A DNA stretch of 64,000 nt from Bacillus thuringiensis (GCF_014932895.1 NZ_JACYOF010000004.1:248001-312000); one strand, 5' to 3'. Shown: positions 1-9,878, numbered from the stretch's first letter. Translations and numbers: made by a program. The notes: generated from the letters alone by a model not told the origin.

Positions 1-2
1 TT

Positions 3-539
3 AAAGCTGTAACTGATTTAATAGAAAGTAATTTATTGAAAAAACAAATTGTGTGTGAAATTGAAAAATTACTAGAAGAACTTTTAGAAAAGAAAACGTG
101 GCTTCCGTTAGAGAAACAGAAGGCGAATTCGGCTCAATATGCACGACACTTACTGTATGAAGATCCCTTAAAACGTTTTGAAGTATTGGCTCTTGTATGG
201 AAAGGTGGACAGTCTACACCTTTACATGATCATGATGGTACATGGGGAGTAGAAGGCGTTTTTTCAGGAAGAATAATGGTGCAGAACTTTATACAAACTA
301 AGCAACTTGGAAATTCATTATTTTATTTAACACATACAGAAAATCTTTATTTGGGGGAAGGCAAAACAGATAAAGTAATTCCACCAGCTGACTGTCATAT
401 TCTTGAAATCGGCAAAATTGAAAGCGTTATCACCATTCATGTTTACGGAAAATGTTTAGAAAAGTTTAAAGTATATACCCCAACTGAAGAAAAAAATGTG
501 TACTTGTGTAAGACAAAATATATTAGTTATAGTTCATAG
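3..539 (+). CDS. Cysteine dioxygenase-family cupin, 5' end cut by window edge
   Basis: Cysteine dioxygenase family protein, expected to oxidise L-cysteine to cysteine sulfinate with a mononuclear iron in the cytoplasm. The cupin box is visible as PLHDHDGTWGVEGVFSG (about bases 220-275), giving the HxH, Glu and Gly pattern; CHILEIG further on is the second, weaker box. The frame stays open to the left edge (KAVTDLIESN precedes the TTG at 36), and that TTG has no ribosome binding site, so the true start lies outside the window. No terminator separates it from the HAD gene 130 bases downstream. Family assignment is fairly secure; the substrate is inferred from the family. Confidence 0.8.
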   Translation, partial: KAVTDLIESNLLKKQIVCEIEKLLEELLEKKTWLPLEKQKANSAQYARHLLYEDPLKRFEVLALVWKGGQSTPLHDHDGTWGVEGVFSGRIMVQNFIQTKQLGNSLFYLTHTENLYLGEGKTDKVIPPADCHILEIGKIESVITIHVYGKCLEKFKVYTPTEEKNVYLCKTKYISYSS

Positions 540-670
540 TTTAAAATTATTTCTTGACCTGAAACGCTTTTCATAAATTATAAATAAGGAGTACTTCACG
601 AGAGCTTTGTGAAAACGATACCTTACAATTGAATAGAACTCGTGTATTTATAGAAAGTGGTGAAGAAATA

Positions 671-1522
671 ATGAAATTAATCGCAATTGATTTAGATGGA
701 ACCCTTCTTTCTGGGAATAAAATGATTAGTAAAGAGAATGCAGAAGCAATTCGAAAGTGTCAGAAAGCTGGCCATGTTGTAGCAATTTGTACAGGACGTT
801 CTATCGTTGATATTGAACGATTATTGTTAGAAGTTAATTTAGAGTGTCCGATTATTGCTGAAAATGGTGCACTTATTTATAAAGATAAGAAAATGATGAA
901 GAGATATCCAATTCAAAATATGCAGGCACTTGAGATTGTAGAATATCTTGAAGAGAATGGCTTGTATTATCAACTTTATACAGATAAAGGTGTATATGTT
1001 CCCGCATATGGTGTGGAAAGTGTCCGTGGTGAAATTGAGCATGTGAAGAAGTCAAAAGTAAATGTTGATTTAAAAGAGTTAGAAACGATTGCAGCATTAT
1101 ATCTTGAACATACTGCGTTTCATAATGCGGAAAGTTGTAAACCAATTGTAGAAACAGAAATACATGTGCATAAACTTTTACCATTTTCATATGACATAGA
1201 GAAATTAAAAAAATTAAAAGAAACGTTTCTGCATAATACTGATTTAGCAATTACTTCTTCATATTGGCATAATTTAGAGATTAATCACCGAGATGCTCAA
1301 AAGGGAAATGGATTATATACTTTAGCAGAACATCTTCATATTCCATTTGAAAATACTGTTGCGATAGGTGATGGCCTAAACGATGTTTCCATGATGGAGA
1401 AAGCAAACTTATCAATTGCAATGGGGAATGCGGTTGAAGAAATTAAAGCGATGTGTCAATACGAAACGTTAACAAATGAAGAACACGGTGTCGCACATGC
1501 TCTATATAAGTATGTAATGTAA
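671..1522 (+). CDS. Cof-type HAD-superfamily phosphatase
   Basis: Haloacid dehalogenase phosphatase of the Cof/YidA type (283 residues), a cytoplasmic phosphatase for sugar phosphates, PLP or flavin phosphates. Motif I is IDLDGTLL (nucleophile Asp7, Asp9), motif II is AICTGRS, and motif IV is GDGLNDVSMMEKA near the C terminus; the middle is a C2-type cap. I chose ATG 671 because GGTGAAGA lies just upstream and the product starts directly at the first beta strand (MKLIAIDLDG). The longer TTG-started frame from 629 adds 14 residues not expected for the family. An intrinsic terminator follows directly. The exact substrate cannot be read from the sequence. Confidence 0.85.
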   Translation: MKLIAIDLDGTLLSGNKMISKENAEAIRKCQKAGHVVAICTGRSIVDIERLLLEVNLECPIIAENGALIYKDKKMMKRYPIQNMQALEIVEYLEENGLYYQLYTDKGVYVPAYGVESVRGEIEHVKKSKVNVDLKELETIAALYLEHTAFHNAESCKPIVETEIHVHKLLPFSYDIEKLKKLKETFLHNTDLAITSSYWHNLEINHRDAQKGNGLYTLAEHLHIPFENTVAIGDGLNDVSMMEKANLSIAMGNAVEEIKAMCQYETLTNEEHGVAHALYKYVM

Positions 1523-1527
1523 TAAAA

Positions 1528-1562
1528 AGAAAAAAGAATCCCATTCGGATTCTTTTTTCTTT
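1528..1562 (+). terminator. Rho-independent terminator after HAD gene
   Basis: Stem AAAAGAATCC / GGATTCTTTT with a short ATTC-type loop followed by a T-rich run, 6 bases after the HAD stop codon. Confidence 0.85.
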
Positions 1563-1743
1563 TTATTAGGGGTAAGGTATTCTATGCGAATCATAGAAGT
1601 CTTATTACATTTTATTATATAGAATATATTGGAATAAATGTTTATATTACTCATTATAATTGTGAAAATCTTATGAATTTTCTATTTTTATGTATTTTTA
1701 TACCGTAATTAGCAGTCCTTAAGATTCCAAACCAAAAATTCAG

Positions 1744-1852
1744 CGAATGAAAAGTAAGATAGGTGAAGGGAGGGCTACCCAGTAAAGCCCGTTTGGTGTG
1801 AGCCAATATGCACTGAGGAATGGACAATCCTTGACTAATCAAAATTTCACTC
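1744..1852 (+). repeat. Degenerate bcr1-like interspersed repeat
   Basis: A decayed relative of the element at 20754-20877. Shared stretches in the same order include AGCCCGTTTGGTGTG (versus AGCCCGATTGGTGCG), CACTGAGGAATGGACAA (versus CAGTGGGGGATGGACAA) and a terminal AATCAAAATTTCACT (versus GATTAAAGTTTCACT). It is non-coding and lies in the 480-base gap between the HAD gene and the sensor kinase gene. Apart from the HAD terminator I see nothing else in that gap. The bcr1 name rests on my recollection of the B. cereus group repeat family. Confidence 0.55.
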
Positions 1853-2003
1853 TCTACGAATATTAGTTTCTGTTTTTAATTGAAAAATAAAATTTGTTCG
1901 AATAATTATTCTACAGCTATATACCTATCCCCACATTCTTCGTATAATGGAGAAGTATGAATTTTGAATTTGTATTAATTTTACATATTGAGGTGGAAAA
2001 AGA

Positions 2004-3791
2004 ATGAATGCGCGGCTAATGGAACTTATTGATGTGAGTACAATAGAAACCATGGCAAAACAATTTTATAAATTAACCAACATATCACATCAACTTCTTG
2101 ATGCTGAAAAAAAGTGTGTTTTTTCATTCGGATTGAATGAAGTAAAAAAGAGTCAACTTCCAAAAGTTGAAATCCCCATTTTCTTATACAACCAACATTT
2201 AGGATCTTTTGTTGTATGGTCTAAAAAAAGTGAAATATTCAATTGTCAAAAATACTTTGAAATGCTTTCTAATCTTATAGTAGATGGAGTGAAAAAAGGA
2301 TTTCAAAATAAAAATACAACGTTGCTCACTCGAAAAGAGGAGGAATTACACACGATTTTACAAAACATGCCTGTTATGGTTGATGCGCTTGATTATAATG
2401 GAGATTTTGTTCTGTGGAATCGAGAATGTGAAATTGTAACAGGTTATACTGCCGAAGAGATTATTGGTAATTCAAACGCACTTCAATTATTATATCCTGA
2501 CGATAATTACCGTCACCAAATACAAAAGAAATTTTTGAATCGTGGAAAAAATTTCAGAGATTGGGAAATGCACTTAACATGTAAAAATGGTGAGATCAAA
2601 ACAATCATGTGGTCCAATATATCAGAACAGTTTCCTGTAACAGGATTTAGCTACTGGGCTGTTGGGGTAGATATTACACATTTAAAGGCGATAGAGGAGC
2701 AGTTAAAACAGCAAACATCTGAATTAGAATTAATTTTTAAAGCTTTACCAGATTTATGTTTCTTAACAGAAGATGATGGCACAATTATAGATTATAAAGC
2801 AGGATCCCCTACAAAATTTTACGTACCCGCAGAAGCTTTTATGGGAAAAAAGTTTTACGAAGTATTACCATCTCCAGTAGCACAACAATTTCAAGAGGCA
2901 ATTTGCCAAGTGAAGGAAAAAGGAACGAATGTAATTGTAGAATATCCACTTACACTGAATGGAAGTATTGATTTCTTTGAAGCTAGGTGCTTACCATTAT
3001 TACATGATAAAATTATGATTATTGTACGCGATATAACCGAGCGGAAAAAGACAGAAGAATTGCTAAATAAATCAGATACACTTGCAGCAATCGGTCAATT
3101 AGCAGCTGGTGTAGCTCATGAAGTAAGAAATCCATTAACTGTAATTAAAGGGTTTATACAGTTATTCCAAATTAATAAAGAAGATCAAGAAAAATATTTT
3201 GATCTTATGCTTTCTGAAATTGAAAGAATAGAAGCAATACTTCAAGAGTTTCTTTCAATTGCTAAAACAGACGAAATAAATACAGAAAAGAAAAATATTT
3301 ATCAGATTTTTAAAAATGTCGTATCACTAATTAATACAAAAGCAATTATGACAAATATTCAAGTTGAACTACATACAGATTCCAAAGAAATAATCATTGA
3401 ATGCTCAGAAAATCAATTGAAACAAGTATTTATTAATATTTTACAAAATTCAATCGAAGCAATGCCAGATGGCGGGAATATTTCAATTCATATGAAAGAA
3501 ATCCATGAAGATGGTGTCATTATTAGTGTAATTGATGAAGGAATAGGAATACCTGAAGAAAGAATTAAGAGATTAGGTGAACCTTTTTATAGTACGAAAG
3601 AAAAAGGTACCGGTATTGGATTGATGTTAAGTTATAAAATTATTGAAAGTCATCAAGGTATAATAAGTATTATGAGTGAGGTTGGTGTCGGGACAACTGT
3701 AACTATTTACTTGCCGAAAATTCAGGGTCAACAATCTTTATCAAATTGTGATGATAGATTCATATCAATACGCTCTATTATTAACTCTTAA
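2004..3791 (+). CDS. Orphan sensor histidine kinase, PocR-PAS-PAS-HisKA-HATPase
   Basis: Soluble sensor histidine kinase (595 residues). The first ~100 residues (ELIDVSTIETMAKQFYKLTN...) resemble a PocR-type ligand-binding domain. Two PAS domains follow (about 110-235 and 240-350), then HisKA with phospho-acceptor His372 in GVAHEVRNPLTVIKG, and an HATPase domain with an N box (NILQNSIEAMPDGG), G1 (DEGIGIP) and G2 (GTGIGL). The H-box wording is typical of Bacillus sporulation kinases that phosphorylate Spo0F, so I infer phosphorelay input. No response regulator is adjacent. GAGGTGG precedes the ATG, and a strong terminator follows. No membrane segment is visible. Confidence 0.8.
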   Translation: MNARLMELIDVSTIETMAKQFYKLTNISHQLLDAEKKCVFSFGLNEVKKSQLPKVEIPIFLYNQHLGSFVVWSKKSEIFNCQKYFEMLSNLIVDGVKKGFQNKNTTLLTRKEEELHTILQNMPVMVDALDYNGDFVLWNRECEIVTGYTAEEIIGNSNALQLLYPDDNYRHQIQKKFLNRGKNFRDWEMHLTCKNGEIKTIMWSNISEQFPVTGFSYWAVGVDITHLKAIEEQLKQQTSELELIFKALPDLCFLTEDDGTIIDYKAGSPTKFYVPAEAFMGKKFYEVLPSPVAQQFQEAICQVKEKGTNVIVEYPLTLNGSIDFFEARCLPLLHDKIMIIVRDITERKKTEELLNKSDTLAAIGQLAAGVAHEVRNPLTVIKGFIQLFQINKEDQEKYFDLMLSEIERIEAILQEFLSIAKTDEINTEKKNIYQIFKNVVSLINTKAIMTNIQVELHTDSKEIIIECSENQLKQVFINILQNSIEAMPDGGNISIHMKEIHEDGVIISVIDEGIGIPEERIKRLGEPFYSTKEKGTGIGLMLSYKIIESHQGIISIMSEVGVGTTVTIYLPKIQGQQSLSNCDDRFISIRSIINS

Positions 3792-3798
3792 ATCACTA

Positions 3799-3845
3799 AA
3801 TACCCAATAACAAAAAGCGGAATTTTTTGTTATTGGGTATTTTTA
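3799..3845 (+). terminator. Strong terminator after PocR-PAS kinase
   Basis: Long stem TACCCAATAACAAAAA / TTTTTTGTTATTGGGTA followed by TTTTTATATTT. Confidence 0.9.
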
Positions 3846-4010
3846 TATTTACTTTAGTAAACTTTACCTTTTCTTTAACTTTGTTTTAATTTCAATTAAG
3901 TTTTAAGCATTATATTAATATCCGTACAAAGTAGTGTATAGAAGTTGTACATTATTTTTAATATAGAAAGCAAATTATTATTAATGCTAAAAGGAGGAGA
4001 TTTTGACAAA

Positions 4011-6137
4011 GTGAAAAAGGAAGAGAAAAAAAGTGGTAGAGGAATACCGATGCGGTTAAACATTTTATTCTTTTGTGTATTTTTATTATTTTCTGCCATT
4101 GTAATACAGTTAGGTAAAGTGCAAATTGCCGATGGAGAGACGTATAAAAATGAAGTAGAGAAGAGAGAAAATGCAACCGTGAGTCTTTCCGTCCCGCGGG
4201 GAAAAATATTTGATCGAGAAGGGAATCCAGTTGTTGATAATAAGTCTTTACGCACGATTACATATACAAAGATGAAAGGTGTAAAGTCAGAAGAAATATT
4301 AAAAACTGCAAGACAACTTGCAGAAAAAATCGAAATGCCGCAAGAAGATATAGATAAGTTAACTGAGACAGATAAGAAAGATTTTTGGATGCAATTAAAC
4401 CCGAAGCTTACTGAAAACTTAGTATCTAAAAAAGAAATAGATACATTTAAAAAGAAAGATTTTAGCGGAAAGAAGCTAGATAAAAAAATAGAAGAGTTAA
4501 AAAGAAAACGAGTTACAGATAAGAATCTTCAAGAATTAACAGATAAAGATATAGAAGTGTTAGCTATTAAAAGTAAAATGACTTCTGGTTATCAAATGGT
4601 ACCTCAAATTATTAAAAAAGATGTTAGTGAAAAGGAATATACTGTAATTAGTGAGGATTTAGCGAATCTTCCAGGTGTAGACGTATCAGTTGATTGGGAT
4701 AGATTCTATGTAAATGATGGATTATTCCGATCCATTCTTGGAAATGTTTCTAATGCTGATGAAGGATTACCAAGTGAACGATTAGATTATTATTTGGTGC
4801 GTGAGTATAGCCGAAATGATAGGGTCGGAAAAAGTTATATTGAACAGCAATACGAAGATGTGCTCCATGGTACGAAAAAAGAAGTAAGAAGCGTTGCTGA
4901 TAAACAAGGTAATGTAGTGAGAACAGAAACAGTTTCGGAAGGGAAAAGCGGCAAAAATTTAACTTTAACAATAGATATGGAATTACAGAAAAAAGTGGAA
5001 GAGAGTATAGAAAAAATATTAAAGGCATATAAAGGTTCAGAATCGATGTTAGACCGTGCTTTCGTTGTAATGATGAATCCGAAAAACGGCCAAGTATTAT
5101 CAATGGCTGGGAAAAAGCTTGTAGAAAAAGATGGGAAAACGGAAGTAGAAGATTATGCTTTAGGCACGATGACAAGTTCATATGAGCTTGGATCAACGGT
5201 TAAAGGTGCAACAGTATTAACCGGATTTGAAACAAAAGCTATAACACCAGGAACACATTTTTATGATGCACCTATGAAGTTTAAAGGAACTAAGGAGAAA
5301 AAGTCATGGAAGGAGTTCGGAGATATAGATGATCTAAGAGCTTTACAAGTTTCTTCTAACGTCTACATGTTTAACACAGCATTAAAAATTGCCGGTGTGG
5401 ATTATGTAAAAAATAGTTCACTAGATATTAAACAAGAATACTTTGATAAAATGAGGTATTATTTTAGACAATTTGGATTAGGAGTACAAACTGGCATTGA
5501 TTTGCCGAATGAAACTGCAGGACAAATTGGAAAAAAAGATAATCAGCCTGGTTTCTTATTAGATTATTCTATTGGTCAATATGATACATATACACCACTT
5601 CAGCTCGCACAATATATTTCAACTATTGCAAATGGTGGGTATCGTATGAAACCACAAATTGTTCAAGAGATTAGAGAACAAACCGCACAAAAAGATGAAA
5701 TTGGTAAAGTAGTGCATGCAATAGAACCAGTCGTATTAAACAGGGTGGATATGAAAGAAGATTATATAAATCGAGTAAAAGAAGGGTTTAGAAGAGTATT
5801 CCAAGAAGGAGATGGAACGGGGGTAAGGGCGTTCCAAAAAGCTCCATATAAACCAGCTGGTAAAACAGGAACAGCACAGACAGTATATGGTGGAGAAAGT
5901 GATATTGGTAGAAATGAGAAAGGTGAGCGTAGGGAATGTTATAATTTAACATTAGCAGGATATGCGCCATATGATGATCCAGAAGTAGCATTTTCTGTTG
6001 TTGTACCGTGGGTTAAAAATGATAAATCTGGTATTAACTCTGATATTGGAAAAGAAGTTTTAGATGCTTATTTTGAATTGAAAAATCAACGATTAACTGG
6101 TGGAGCGACAAAAGTAGATAACTCTAAGGAGAATTAA
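4011..6137 (+). CDS. Class B penicillin-binding protein (PBP2a/PbpH type)
   Basis: Monofunctional peptidoglycan transpeptidase (708 residues from the chosen start), like B. subtilis PbpA/PbpH, which act in lateral wall elongation. There is one N-terminal membrane anchor (LNILFFCVFLLFSAIVIQLG), then a dimerisation domain with the conserved PRGKIFDREGN. The transpeptidase domain carries SxxK (STVK, Ser395), SxN (SSN) and KTG (Lys618 in GKTGTAQ). I chose GTG 4011 because AAGGAGG lies 13 bases upstream and the product begins with a basic stretch before the anchor. The ATG at 3945 has no RBS. It ends with a basic, acidic-tailed C terminus and has its own terminator. Confidence 0.88.
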   Translation: MKKEEKKSGRGIPMRLNILFFCVFLLFSAIVIQLGKVQIADGETYKNEVEKRENATVSLSVPRGKIFDREGNPVVDNKSLRTITYTKMKGVKSEEILKTARQLAEKIEMPQEDIDKLTETDKKDFWMQLNPKLTENLVSKKEIDTFKKKDFSGKKLDKKIEELKRKRVTDKNLQELTDKDIEVLAIKSKMTSGYQMVPQIIKKDVSEKEYTVISEDLANLPGVDVSVDWDRFYVNDGLFRSILGNVSNADEGLPSERLDYYLVREYSRNDRVGKSYIEQQYEDVLHGTKKEVRSVADKQGNVVRTETVSEGKSGKNLTLTIDMELQKKVEESIEKILKAYKGSESMLDRAFVVMMNPKNGQVLSMAGKKLVEKDGKTEVEDYALGTMTSSYELGSTVKGATVLTGFETKAITPGTHFYDAPMKFKGTKEKKSWKEFGDIDDLRALQVSSNVYMFNTALKIAGVDYVKNSSLDIKQEYFDKMRYYFRQFGLGVQTGIDLPNETAGQIGKKDNQPGFLLDYSIGQYDTYTPLQLAQYISTIANGGYRMKPQIVQEIREQTAQKDEIGKVVHAIEPVVLNRVDMKEDYINRVKEGFRRVFQEGDGTGVRAFQKAPYKPAGKTGTAQTVYGGESDIGRNEKGERRECYNLTLAGYAPYDDPEVAFSVVVPWVKNDKSGINSDIGKEVLDAYFELKNQRLTGGATKVDNSKEN

Positions 6138-6144
6138 AAAGTAT

Positions 6145-6186
6145 GAAACGTCTCTAGCATTTATATGCACTAGAGACGTTTTTACA
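6145..6186 (+). terminator. Terminator after PBP gene
   Basis: Stem AAACGTCTCTAG / CTAGAGACGTTT with loop around ATTTATATG, followed by a T-run. Confidence 0.9.
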
Positions 6187-6213
6187 TAGTAATTAATCAG
6201 AAATGAGGTATAT

Positions 6214-6744
6214 ATGAAGCTGTTTATTCTACGAGATTGAAGAACAATATGTAGCTATATGTTAATTATTATAGGGATTATTTTTATTAATAATTCTTTT
6301 TTATTTTGTTTGGTAGAAGGAATTTCGATGCAACCTACTTTGAATGAAAAAAATCGTATTATAGTTAATAAGGCTAGCGTCTATTTTTCTTCTTTTCATC
6401 ACGGCGATGTTGTAATAATAAAAAAAGAAGATGAGCCTACATACTATGTGAAACGAATTATTGGATTGTCAGGGGATAAAATACAATTAAGAAACGATGT
6501 AGTATATATTAACGGTAAAAAGCGAGAGAAGTCGTATATAAAGTTAGATATGTCACAAGTATCAAATCGTTTTTCAAACTTTAGGGAAATAAGAGTTCCC
6601 TCGCATAAATTATTTGTGCTCGGAGATAATCTTAATCACAGTAAGGATAGTAGGAATACACTCGGACTTATTGATGAGTCAAATATAATAGGTAAAGTAG
6701 AAATAGTATATTATCCATTTGATCAAATAAAACGGATAAAATAA
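6214..6744 (+). CDS. Signal peptidase I with in-frame TGA at codon 9
   Basis: Type I signal peptidase (S26), which cleaves signal peptides at the outer membrane face. SMQPTL holds the catalytic Ser, YYVKRIIG the general-base Lys, and GDNLNHSKDSR the conserved C-terminal box. The anchor is LIIIGIIFINNSFLFCLV. From the ATG at 6214, which has a GAGG box, the frame reads MKLFILRD, then TGA (6238-6240), then RTICSYMLIIIG in the same frame. This looks like a Trp to stop change. The next usable start is ATG 6259, giving 161 residues that keep the anchor and both catalytic residues, but it has only a weak RBS. Activity is therefore uncertain. Confidence 0.75.
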
Positions 6745-6796
6745 TTCTATTAAGTATTCACATTTTATAAAAAAATTCATATATTGATAGCATAGG

Positions 6797-6877
6797 ACAA
6801 GCCGAACAGCTTGTACCTTACCTCACAGAACACTCCTTATCACGGTTAGGCATCTACTTATGTGGATGCCTTTTTTT
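6797..6877 (+). terminator. Hairpin plus terminator in 255-base intergenic gap
   Basis: A small stem ACAAGC/GCTTGT (6797-6814) is followed 33 bases later by a clear terminator, GGCATCTAC / GTGGATGCC then seven T (6848-6877). The pair could end the signal peptidase transcript or belong to a short untranslated RNA. I see no known riboswitch consensus. Confidence 0.6.
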
Positions 6878-6999
6878 GTTGATGACTGACAATTATTTAT
6901 CAACCTAAAGTAGCAAGCGTATTAGGACTATTAGTGGAAGATGGCCGGTAAAAATAACAGTATGCTTAATAAAAACTTTGAAATATAAGGAGTGATAAA

Positions 7000-8181
7000 G
7001 TGGTGCTGAATATTTTAATGGTTAATTTCCCTGCAGAGGGACATGTAAATCCTACTTTAAGTTTAGTAAAGGCCTTTACTGAGCGGGGTGATAACGTACA
7101 CTATATTACAACGGAAAACTTTAAGAAAAGGCTTGAAGGTTTGGGAGCTATTGTACATTCTCATCCAGATTTATTAAAGGAGATTTCTATCGAAACTGAT
7201 TCAATAACTGGATTAAACGCATTTTTTCATGTTCATGTTCAAACTTCTTTATATATTTTAGAAATTACAAAACAATTGTCTAAAAGTATAAATTTTGATT
7301 TTGTAATTTATGATATATTTGGCGCTGGAGAGTTAGTAAAGGAATATTTACAAGTTCCAGGCATAGTATCCTCGCCTATATTTTTAATTCCAACAGAACT
7401 TTTGGAAACCCTGCCTTTTCATCCGAATGCAGAAATACCATTCCAACCTGATGAACTCTCTGTAAAGTTACTGTATCAAATGGAACATGAATTTGGAGTC
7501 AAACTAAAGAATAATCTTCAATTTATGAATAATAAGGGGGATATTAGTCTCGTGTATACAAGTCGTTATTTTCAACCTAATAGCGATTTGTTCGGGGAAA
7601 ATAATATTTTTATTGGGCCGAGTATTTTAAAGCGCAAAACAGATGTAAAGTTTCCACTTGAATTGCTTAAAGATAAGAAAGTTATTTATATTTCAATGGG
7701 AACACTTCTTGAAGGACTCGAACCATTCTTTAATACTTGTATTGATGCTTTCTCAGATTTTGAAGGGGTAGTCGTATTGGCAATTGGTGATAGAAATGAT
7801 ATTTCTAAAATTAAGCAAGCGCCAGACAATTTTATAATTGCTCCATACGTACCTCAATCAGAAATATTAAGTGAAGCAGATGTTTTTATTACACATGGTG
7901 GCATGAATAGCGTACACGATGCAATTCATTTTAATGTCCCATTTGTGATAATACCGCATGATAAAGATCAACCTATGATAGCACAAAGACTAACAGAGCT
8001 TGAAGCAGCACATAGATTATTAAAAGAGCATGTTAATGCGCAAACTTTAAAAGAGGCGATAACAGATGTTCTTTCAAATGAAAAGTACGAACATGGCATA
8101 CGAAAACTTAATGATAGTTTTTTAGAGTGTGGTGGTTCAAAAAGAGCCATTGCAGTTATTGATTCCCTTTTAAATAAATAG
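7000..8181 (+). CDS. MGT/YojK-family UDP-glycosyltransferase
   Basis: GT1-family glycosyltransferase (393 residues) resembling macrolide and flavonoid glucosyltransferases of Bacillus. The N-terminal Rossmann half begins ILMVNFPAEGHVNPTLSLVKAF, the classic acceptor-side motif with the catalytic-type His. The C-terminal donor half contains IISMGTL-like and THGGMNSVHDAI motifs, the latter binding the UDP-sugar diphosphate. It probably attaches a sugar to a small hydrophobic acceptor; the acceptor is unknown. The start is GTG 7000 (or the adjacent GTG 7003) behind AAGGAG. It is monocistronic, with a terminator shared with the convergent racemase gene. Confidence 0.85.
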   Translation: MVLNILMVNFPAEGHVNPTLSLVKAFTERGDNVHYITTENFKKRLEGLGAIVHSHPDLLKEISIETDSITGLNAFFHVHVQTSLYILEITKQLSKSINFDFVIYDIFGAGELVKEYLQVPGIVSSPIFLIPTELLETLPFHPNAEIPFQPDELSVKLLYQMEHEFGVKLKNNLQFMNNKGDISLVYTSRYFQPNSDLFGENNIFIGPSILKRKTDVKFPLELLKDKKVIYISMGTLLEGLEPFFNTCIDAFSDFEGVVVLAIGDRNDISKIKQAPDNFIIAPYVPQSEILSEADVFITHGGMNSVHDAIHFNVPFVIIPHDKDQPMIAQRLTELEAAHRLLKEHVNAQTLKEAITDVLSNEKYEHGIRKLNDSFLECGGSKRAIAVIDSLLNK

Positions 8182-8191
8182 TTTGGACAAT

Positions 8192-8226
8192 ATAAAAGCA
8201 TAGAGGCTCCACCTTTATGCTTTTAT
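8192..8226. terminator. Bidirectional terminator
   Basis: Stem AAAAGCATAGAGG / CCTTTATGCTTTT between the convergent glycosyltransferase and racemase genes. It has A/T runs on both sides, so it can serve both strands. Confidence 0.8.
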
Positions 8227-8230
8227 ATTA

Positions 8231-8911
8231 TTATCCAGCAAATTGTACAGCAGTATTTGCATGTAAAAACGCAGTATCAAAAACAGGAACAGTTAAATCG
8301 TTTTGAGAAATGAGTAAAGGGATTTCAGTACAGCCAAGTAATATACCTTCCGCACCTTTTTGAATTAATGATTTTGTAATTTGTAATAGCTTTTCTTTTG
8401 CCGTTTTTGAAATAATCCCTTTACTTAATTCATTTAAAATAACATGATGGATAAAAGTTCTTTCCTCGCCATTTGGAATAATTGTCTCAATGTTATAATT
8501 TGCTAGTCGTGTTTTGTAGAAATCTTGTTCCATCGTTTGTTTCGTTCCTAACAGTCCAATACGTTTTATATTATGTTCTACCATTTTTTGAGCACTTACA
8601 TCACCAATGTGAAGGAGTGGTATTGATATTGCCTGTTCTACTTCTTCAGCAAATAAATGTACCGTATTTGAACACATTAATAAACATTCAGCCCCAGACT
8701 TTTCGACCTTTTTTGCAACTGTGATTAATTCATTTTTCACTTCTTCATATTGATGATTTTGTAATAAAGTAGTTACTTCACCAAAGTCCATGCTATATAA
8801 AACTAGCTTCGCATTTTGATCGTATTGAGAGAGTGTAAGTGTATTAATATGTTTATAGTATAACGATGTAGATTCCCAACTTAATCCACCAATTAAACCA
8901 ATTACTTTCAT
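8231..8911 (-). CDS. Aspartate/glutamate racemase family protein
   Basis: Cofactor-independent Asp/Glu racemase (226 residues, YgeA-like) that interconverts D and L amino acids in the cytoplasm. Both catalytic cysteines are present: LLMCSNTVHLF in the first half and GILLGCTEIPLL in the second. The start MKVIGLIGGLSWESTSLYY is typical of the family and is preceded by GGGAGG, so I chose the ATG at 8911 over a longer frame reaching 9052. The second box contains the conserved GCTE motif. The substrate may be Asp rather than Glu, but this is inferred. Confidence 0.88.
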   Translation of the reverse strand: MKVIGLIGGLSWESTSLYYKHINTLTLSQYDQNAKLVLYSMDFGEVTTLLQNHQYEEVKNELITVAKKVEKSGAECLLMCSNTVHLFAEEVEQAISIPLLHIGDVSAQKMVEHNIKRIGLLGTKQTMEQDFYKTRLANYNIETIIPNGEERTFIHHVILNELSKGIISKTAKEKLLQITKSLIQKGAEGILLGCTEIPLLISQNDLTVPVFDTAFLHANTAVQFAG

Positions 8912-9065
8912 TATGCATTCCTCCCGAAACAATTTTGAATTTATTATTTCATAATTCCGATAAGAATACAATGATTTAAATGAATTATTTAATGAAAAAT
9001 AAAAATAGTTAGAAAAGTGTTGAATTTTTCTCTTCATAGTGCCATAATACAAATTACAAATTAAT

Positions 9066-9180
9066 ACTTATCCAGAGAGGTGGAGGGAACGGCCCTAAGA
9101 AACCTCAGCAACCCCTATGTAAATTCATAGGAAGGTGCTAATTCCGCAGAGGACACGATGTGTTTTTTGAAAGATAAGAG
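9066..9180 (+). promoter_or_regulatory. SAM-I (S-box) riboswitch aptamer
   Basis: The S-box consensus is clear. P1 is formed by CTTATC (9067) and GATAAG (9173). Between them are AGAGAGGTGGAGGGA, GAAACCTCAGCAACC, AGGAAGGTGCTAATTCC and GCAGAGGACACGAT. It binds S-adenosylmethionine and lies upstream of the ECF transporter operon. Confidence 0.95.
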
Positions 9181-9198
9181 GATTCTTGAACGTGAAAG

Positions 9199-9232
9199 AA
9201 AATGACCTCTTATGTAAGAGGTCATTTTTTGT
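9199..9232 (+). terminator. SAM-I expression platform terminator
   Basis: Stem AATGACCTCTTA / TAAGAGGTCATT plus a run of six T. The aptamer's 3' strand GATAAGAGG is complementary to the CCTCTTAT of this stem, so an antiterminator can form when SAM is absent. The operon should therefore be on when SAM or methionine is low. Confidence 0.9.
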
Positions 9233-9301
9233 TGTATAGAAAGGGAGTGTCGATGCATAATTCATTTTTTTTATAAATATAGAGTAATAAAAGTTTACTA
9301 A

Positions 9302-9868
<567 letters not shown>

Positions 9869-9878
9869 GGATATTAAT

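Noticed and set aside
543-590. TTGACC ... TATAAA promoter-like pair before the HAD gene
   Set aside because: Spacing is 19 bases and the match partial; not strong enough to list.
6896-6951. Short stretch reading QPKVASVLGLLVEDGR then stop, like an ArsR/MarR helix-turn-helix end
   Set aside because: Only about 16 residues of weak resemblance, no start or neighbouring support; could be chance.
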